Shown here: positions 59,902-64,000 of the stretch, piece by piece
Layout of the letters: each line of letters begins with the position of its first letter
How positions within the stretch are numbered: position 1 is the first letter of the stretch
NCBI GenBank assembly: GCA_034112445.1
Contig: JAWUVI010000009.1
Span: 113,339-177,338 of the forward strand
Direction: 5' to 3'
Length of the DNA stretch: 64,000 nucleotides
From: Pelagadaptatus sp034112445
GTDB taxonomy: Bacteria > Pseudomonadota > Gammaproteobacteria > Pseudomonadales > Cellvibrionaceae
The notes under the pieces: generated by a model
Told to the model about the DNA's origin: nothing
The model's database searches: none
The model's input: only the letters and a program-made list of their open reading frames with translations
Position numbers and translations under genes: made by a program

Positions 59902-61797
59902 ATGTATCAAAAAACGTTTGTCTGTAGATTGGCCGTTGGCTTATTGTTGTTCGGTAGTATGACCTCAATATCAGCGGCTCCCGTTTCCTCACTAAAAGAG
60001 GCTGTAACAAAAGCGGTTACGAATGCGCCTGCGGTAAAAATCAATTGGTATTCTCTTCAAGCAGCCATAGAGGAGCAGCGGATTGCTGTAGGGGGTTATT
60101 ATCCTAGTATTGATCTTGAGGCTGAAGCTGGTCGCCAAAAAAATAATAGCCCAAATTCTGAAAGTGGAGCGTATCACCCTGATAGCTCTCGTATTACGCT
60201 AACTCAAATGCTCTTCGATGGTTTTTCAACTAAAAATGAAGTGGCACGTTTGGGTTTTGAAAAGCTGGCAGCCTATTACGATTTAAAGCAAACATCTGAA
60301 GAAATTGCTCAAGAAACGATGCAAGCCTATTACGATGTTTTGCGCTATCAAAAGTTGTTAGATTTAGCTAAAGAAAACTATCTTCAGCATAGATTAATTT
60401 ATAACGATATTGAGGAGAGGGTTACGTCCGGGTTGGGAAGACGAGTTGACTTAGAACAGGCGTCAGGGCGTTTAGCGTTGTCTGAGTCGAACTTGTTGAC
60501 TGAGCGCACGAACTTGCATGATGTCATGATTCGGTTTCACCGCTTAGTCGGCGAGATGCCGGCCCCCGTGTTAGAAGAGCCCCTTATTCCAGAAGCATTA
60601 ATACCTGAAGCTAAGCTGTCCGCTGTTGAAATTGGCATGCAGCACAATTCAGCCATTAACGCTGCCATTGAAAGAATTAGAGCTGCTAGGGCTGAGCTGA
60701 GGCGTAAAAAGTCCGCCATGATGCCTGAATTGGATTTAAGATTACGTCAACACTTAGATCATAATACTTCAGATGTTGATGGTCGCTTTGACGAGCAGGC
60801 TGTTGAGTTGGTGCTTCGTTATAATTTATATAATGGGGGTTCTGATAGTGCCTCAAAAAGAATGTCTCATGAGCTGCTAAGCAGAGCCTTTGAACAGCGT
60901 GAATTAGCTTGCCGAGATGCTCGCCAGCTTATCTCTATTGCGCATAATGATATATCGGCTCAAAAAGAACAGGTTGTTTATCAGCAGCGCAATCAAGAAT
61001 CTATTGGCAACGCCCGGGAAGCTTACCGTAAGCAGTTTGATATTGGCCAAAGAACTTTGCTTGATTTACTTGATACTGAAAATGAATATTTTGAGGTTAA
61101 GCGTACATTAGTAAATGCCAGAACCGATTTAGATCTCGCTAAGGCTCGTACTTTGTCTAGTATGGGATTGCTGCTTAAAGCCTTTTCTATTTCTGAACAT
61201 GGAAGAGATCAGTTTGATTTATCTCGTGGTGATGATGCTTCGTTGCGGGCAAGCTGCCCGGTGGTGTTACCAGAATCGCCTGCGTTTGATAAAAATAACT
61301 TGATGGCAGATCTTATGAGTGACCCACGATTTCGCCATCTTACTGCTGATACGGTCGCCTTCAACTTAGATGTTAAGTTTAACTATAATTCTTCTGTCAT
61401 TAATGAAGATCAATTGAACAGTATTCGAGATGCTGCGGATTTTTTAAATAAATACCCACATTTAAGTGGTGTTGTAGAGGGTCATACTGACTCTGTTGGC
61501 ACTGAAGCTTATAATGAAGCGCTTTCTCAGCGCCGAGCAAATTCAGTATTACGTTACCTAACAGAGGAATTAGGGATTGCTGCTAGTAGACTAAAAGCTC
61601 AAGGGCGTGGCGAGACTAGCCGTATTGATACTACTGGTAGCGATGCGGGGCGAAGCATAAATAGACGAGTAGAATTGGTTATGGTTGTAGGGCCGACTGC
61701 GCGAAAACCAAGATTGTCTGATTTTAATAGTATAGATAAATTAAGCGCGCCGTCTGAAGGGGAAGGTTTGAAAGCGCATTCAGGTTGGGATTACTGA
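59902..61797 (+). CDS. TolC-family outer-membrane channel fused to an OmpA-like domain
   Basis: A protein of 631 residues with a signal peptide (LLLFGSMTSISAAP). Residues about 28-430 are TolC/AggA-like (outer_membrane_efflux repeats, GYYPSIDLEAEAG, LLDLLDTENEYFEVKRTLVNARTD). Residues about 480-600 are an OmpA C-terminal domain that grips peptidoglycan: VVEGHTDSVG (524-533), NEALSQRRANSVLRYL and GRSINRRVELVM. Separate tolC-like and ompA-like genes flank large-adhesin type I systems (lapE and neighbours); here they are one polypeptide. The type I ABC transporter gene follows. Confidence 0.85.
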   Translation: MYQKTFVCRLAVGLLLFGSMTSISAAPVSSLKEAVTKAVTNAPAVKINWYSLQAAIEEQRIAVGGYYPSIDLEAEAGRQKNNSPNSESGAYHPDSSRITLTQMLFDGFSTKNEVARLGFEKLAAYYDLKQTSEEIAQETMQAYYDVLRYQKLLDLAKENYLQHRLIYNDIEERVTSGLGRRVDLEQASGRLALSESNLLTERTNLHDVMIRFHRLVGEMPAPVLEEPLIPEALIPEAKLSAVEIGMQHNSAINAAIERIRAARAELRRKKSAMMPELDLRLRQHLDHNTSDVDGRFDEQAVELVLRYNLYNGGSDSASKRMSHELLSRAFEQRELACRDARQLISIAHNDISAQKEQVVYQQRNQESIGNAREAYRKQFDIGQRTLLDLLDTENEYFEVKRTLVNARTDLDLAKARTLSSMGLLLKAFSISEHGRDQFDLSRGDDASLRASCPVVLPESPAFDKNNLMADLMSDPRFRHLTADTVAFNLDVKFNYNSSVINEDQLNSIRDAADFLNKYPHLSGVVEGHTDSVGTEAYNEALSQRRANSVLRYLTEELGIAASRLKAQGRGETSRIDTTGSDAGRSINRRVELVMVVGPTARKPRLSDFNSIDKLSAPSEGEGLKAHSGWDY

Positions 61798-61953
61798 ATC
61801 TCTTAAGCTTTTAGATCAAGAAGTGAACATAAGGCCTAGAAATATCTAGGTTTTTTTGGTTTTGGTCGGTTAGTTGTTGGCTCTCATTGAAAGAGCGAGT
61901 TATATTGTAGCCATATAAATCATAACTACACCGATTTGGTATTTCACTTTTAT

Positions 61954-64000
61954 ATGAAGAAAAAAGAAGTAGATTACTTATTAGAGTGCTTGCTGTCTTT
62001 GGGGCGATTTCATGACTGCTCTAAATCACCAGACTCTTTACTGTCAGGCTTGCCTATAGAAGATGGGTGTTTAACTCCTGCGCTTTTTTCTCGTGCAGCT
62101 AGCCGCTGCGGGTTAACGTCTAAGTTGGTTGAGAGAGAGCTGGAGGGGATCAGTCCTGCGCTGTTCCCTGTAGTGGTTTTATTAAAAGATGATAAAGCGT
62201 GCTTGTTAGCAGGCTGGTCAGAAGACGGCGAGCAAGCTCGTGTTGTTCACCCTGAGCTAAGTGATACGGCTTTATACGTACCTAAGCAAGATTTTTTGGC
62301 GTCGTTTAGTGGTCAAGCAATATTGATAAAACCAAAGTTCCGCTTTGACGCAAGAACGTCAGAGATTAGGTCGTCCGCTGGTGGCCACTGGTTTTGGAGT
62401 GTTTTCAAAGAAAATATTAGCCTTTATCGCGATGTCTTATTAGCTGCATTTTTTATCAATGTATTTGCTCTTGCTATGCCTATTTTTAGTATGAACGTCT
62501 ATGACAGGGTGGTTCCTAATCAAGCGGTGGAGACTCTATGGATGCTGGCGGCTGGTGTTGCTGTTGTGCTTCTTTCTGACTTAGTCCTTAAAACCATGCG
62601 CGGCTATTTTCTTGATCTAGCCAGTAAACGTATTGATATCAAAATATCCGCTCATATCATGGCTCGTGTATTAGGGTTGCGCCTAGAGGCAAGACCGCTT
62701 TCGGTAGGTTCGTTTGCGGCAAATTTACGATCATTTGAAACCATACGCGATTTTATAGCCTCAGCAGGTATTACAACCATTATTGACTTGCCTTTTGTTG
62801 TGCTCTTTCTGTTGGTTTTGATGTGGATCTCGCCTTGGTTAGCCTTACCGCTTTTAGTTGGTATTGCTGTGGTGGTGCTGTTTTCATTATCAACCCAAAA
62901 GAAAATGGAAGAACTGACAGAGACAACCTTTCGTGCGTCGGCCATGCGTAATGCCATTTTAATTGAGAGCCTAACGGGACTAGATACCGTTAAGGCAATG
63001 TCGGCTGAAGGTAGAGTGCAAAGAAAGTGGGAGCAATCTGCGGGGTTTCTTGCCCGGGTAGGTGTTCAACTTAAATTGCTGGCAACTTCTAATGGCAACG
63101 TTGCGGCTTGGGCGACTCAAACGGTTTCTATAGCGATTATTATTGTGGGTGTTTATTTGATTTCAGCCGGTGAAATGTCCATGGGAGGATTGATTGCTGC
63201 TTCAATGTTAACTGGTCGAGCTATGGCCCCACTCGGTCAAGTTGCTGCGCTCACAACACAATACCATCATGTTAAAACGTCATTCCAATCTTTGAACGGG
63301 ATTATGGAGCAACCGATAGAGCGTCCCGATGAGACAAACTTTTTATCTCGCCAGAAGTTCGATGGAAAAATAGAATTCCGCAACGTAAGTTTTGCATATC
63401 CAGGCTCAGAAATGGCGGCATTGAATGATGTTTCATTCACCATACAGCCGGGTGAAAGTGTGGCGATATTGGGGCGTATTGGCTCTGGTAAAAGCACTCT
63501 GCATAAAATGATCATGGGCTTGTATCAGCCTACCTCGGGATCGATTTTGATCGATGGCATTGATTTGCGCCAGCTCGATCCTGCTGAGCTTCGTCGTCAT
63601 ATTGGTTATGCACCGCAAGATACAACCTTATTTTATGGCAGCCTCAAAGAAAATATAACCATGTCTTATCCTCACGCCAGCGATGAAGAAGTTGTTCGTG
63701 TTGCTGAGATGGTTCATTTAAATGACTATGTGAATGCTCATCCTCAAGGTTTTGATATGGAAGTAAGTGAGCGTGGGGAGTCTTTATCGGGGGGGCAAAG
63801 GAAATCTGTAGGTTTGGCTAGAGCATTGATTAATGGAGCGCCTATTTTATTGTTGGATGAGCCGACAGGTTCAATGGATCAAACTACAGAGTCTTGGGTT
63901 AAGGATAAATTAACTGATTACACTCAAGATAAAACGGTCGTGTTAGTAACTCACAGAACGCCTTTATTGTCCTTAGTTGATAGGATTTTAGTGGTTGATA
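61954..64000 (+). CDS. Type I secretion ABC transporter (LapB/RtxB-like), cut by right edge
   Basis: From ATG 61954 the frame is open to the window end, 682 codons. The N-terminus (about 1-130) is a C39-peptidase-like domain without a catalytic Cys-Gly motif, as in adhesin and hemolysin exporters where it only binds substrate. Six transmembrane helices follow (about 150-430). The ATPase has Walker A GRIGSGKST (from Gly507), signature LSGGQRKS, Walker B ILLLDEPTGSMD and the H-loop VTHRTP. It should export a large RTX-type adhesin through the TolC-OmpA fusion, probably with an HlyD-like adaptor encoded beyond the window. Confidence 0.92.
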   Translation, partial: MKKKEVDYLLECLLSLGRFHDCSKSPDSLLSGLPIEDGCLTPALFSRAASRCGLTSKLVERELEGISPALFPVVVLLKDDKACLLAGWSEDGEQARVVHPELSDTALYVPKQDFLASFSGQAILIKPKFRFDARTSEIRSSAGGHWFWSVFKENISLYRDVLLAAFFINVFALAMPIFSMNVYDRVVPNQAVETLWMLAAGVAVVLLSDLVLKTMRGYFLDLASKRIDIKISAHIMARVLGLRLEARPLSVGSFAANLRSFETIRDFIASAGITTIIDLPFVVLFLLVLMWISPWLALPLLVGIAVVVLFSLSTQKKMEELTETTFRASAMRNAILIESLTGLDTVKAMSAEGRVQRKWEQSAGFLARVGVQLKLLATSNGNVAAWATQTVSIAIIIVGVYLISAGEMSMGGLIAASMLTGRAMAPLGQVAALTTQYHHVKTSFQSLNGIMEQPIERPDETNFLSRQKFDGKIEFRNVSFAYPGSEMAALNDVSFTIQPGESVAILGRIGSGKSTLHKMIMGLYQPTSGSILIDGIDLRQLDPAELRRHIGYAPQDTTLFYGSLKENITMSYPHASDEEVVRVAEMVHLNDYVNAHPQGFDMEVSERGESLSGGQRKSVGLARALINGAPILLLDEPTGSMDQTTESWVKDKLTDYTQDKTVVLVTHRTPLLSLVDRILVVD

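Overview
The window comes from the chromosome of a Gram-negative gammaproteobacterium, most likely a marine one close to the Cellvibrionales/Pseudomonas side of the class. The evidence is the gene order pyrG-kdsA-eno-ftsB-ispD-ispF, the block truD-pcm-nlpD-rpoS-fdxA-mutS and the block cinA-recA-recX. Other indicators are an LPS KDO enzyme, NlpD and RpoS, monomeric NADP isocitrate dehydrogenase, TonB/RND/OmpW envelope proteins, and moderately AT-rich DNA. Genus-level placement is not possible from sequence reading alone. No rRNA, tRNA, CRISPR array or intact insertion sequence was seen.

Layout. 1-9.4 kb: an Lrp-type regulator (cut by the edge), a GGDEF/EAL c-di-GMP enzyme, greB, a phosphoribosyltransferase, a membrane acyltransferase, a MarR-NnrU pair with a clear operator, an S9 peptidase and tilS. 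9.4-15.9 kb: an unrecognised MshEN-like protein, then the housekeeping run pyrG, kdsA, eno, ftsB, ispD, ispF. 15.9-29.3 kb: accessory envelope genes (RND permease, adaptor, outer-membrane lipoprotein), a neutral ceramidase whose expected nucleophilic Ser is Thr, a 44-residue membrane peptide, OmpW, monomeric Icd, an FNR-type regulator and a HemN-like protein without its radical-SAM cysteines. 29.5-39.7 kb: ygiQ, truD, pcm, DUF368, nlpD, rpoS, fdxA, mutS. surE, usually between truD and pcm, is absent there; that junction instead carries three overlapping minicistrons.

39.7-55.5 kb separates mutS from cinA-recA-recX, which are neighbours in Pseudomonas-type genomes. It starts with what looks like a decayed integrase N-terminus. 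It then holds a set that reads as one catabolic module: CoA-transferase subunits, a LysR regulator, a TetR regulator, a sodium/solute symporter, a TonB receptor, an alpha/beta hydrolase and 3-hydroxybutyrate dehydrogenase. The simplest reading is uptake and cleavage of 3-hydroxybutyrate esters or oligomers, oxidation to acetoacetate and activation to acetoacetyl-CoA. The same 20-bp dyad lies next to a TTGACA box in front of both the symporter and the TonB receptor, so one TetR protein probably controls both. A coiled-coil SPOR protein and a YfiR / hybrid histidine kinase / HD-GYP signalling operon follow.

55.5-64 kb: cinA, recA (perfect SOS box) and recX, then a ferredoxin-reductase-type flavoprotein, a small conserved protein, a TolC-OmpA fusion and a type I secretion ABC transporter cut by the right edge. 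The last two look like the start of a large-adhesin (Lap-like) export locus.

A recurring oddity is short tandem duplication (periods 11-19 bp) exactly at gene ends or starts: the adaptor stop, icd stop, fnr stop, pcm start, recX stop and flavoprotein stop. Several of these multiply stop codons in different frames.
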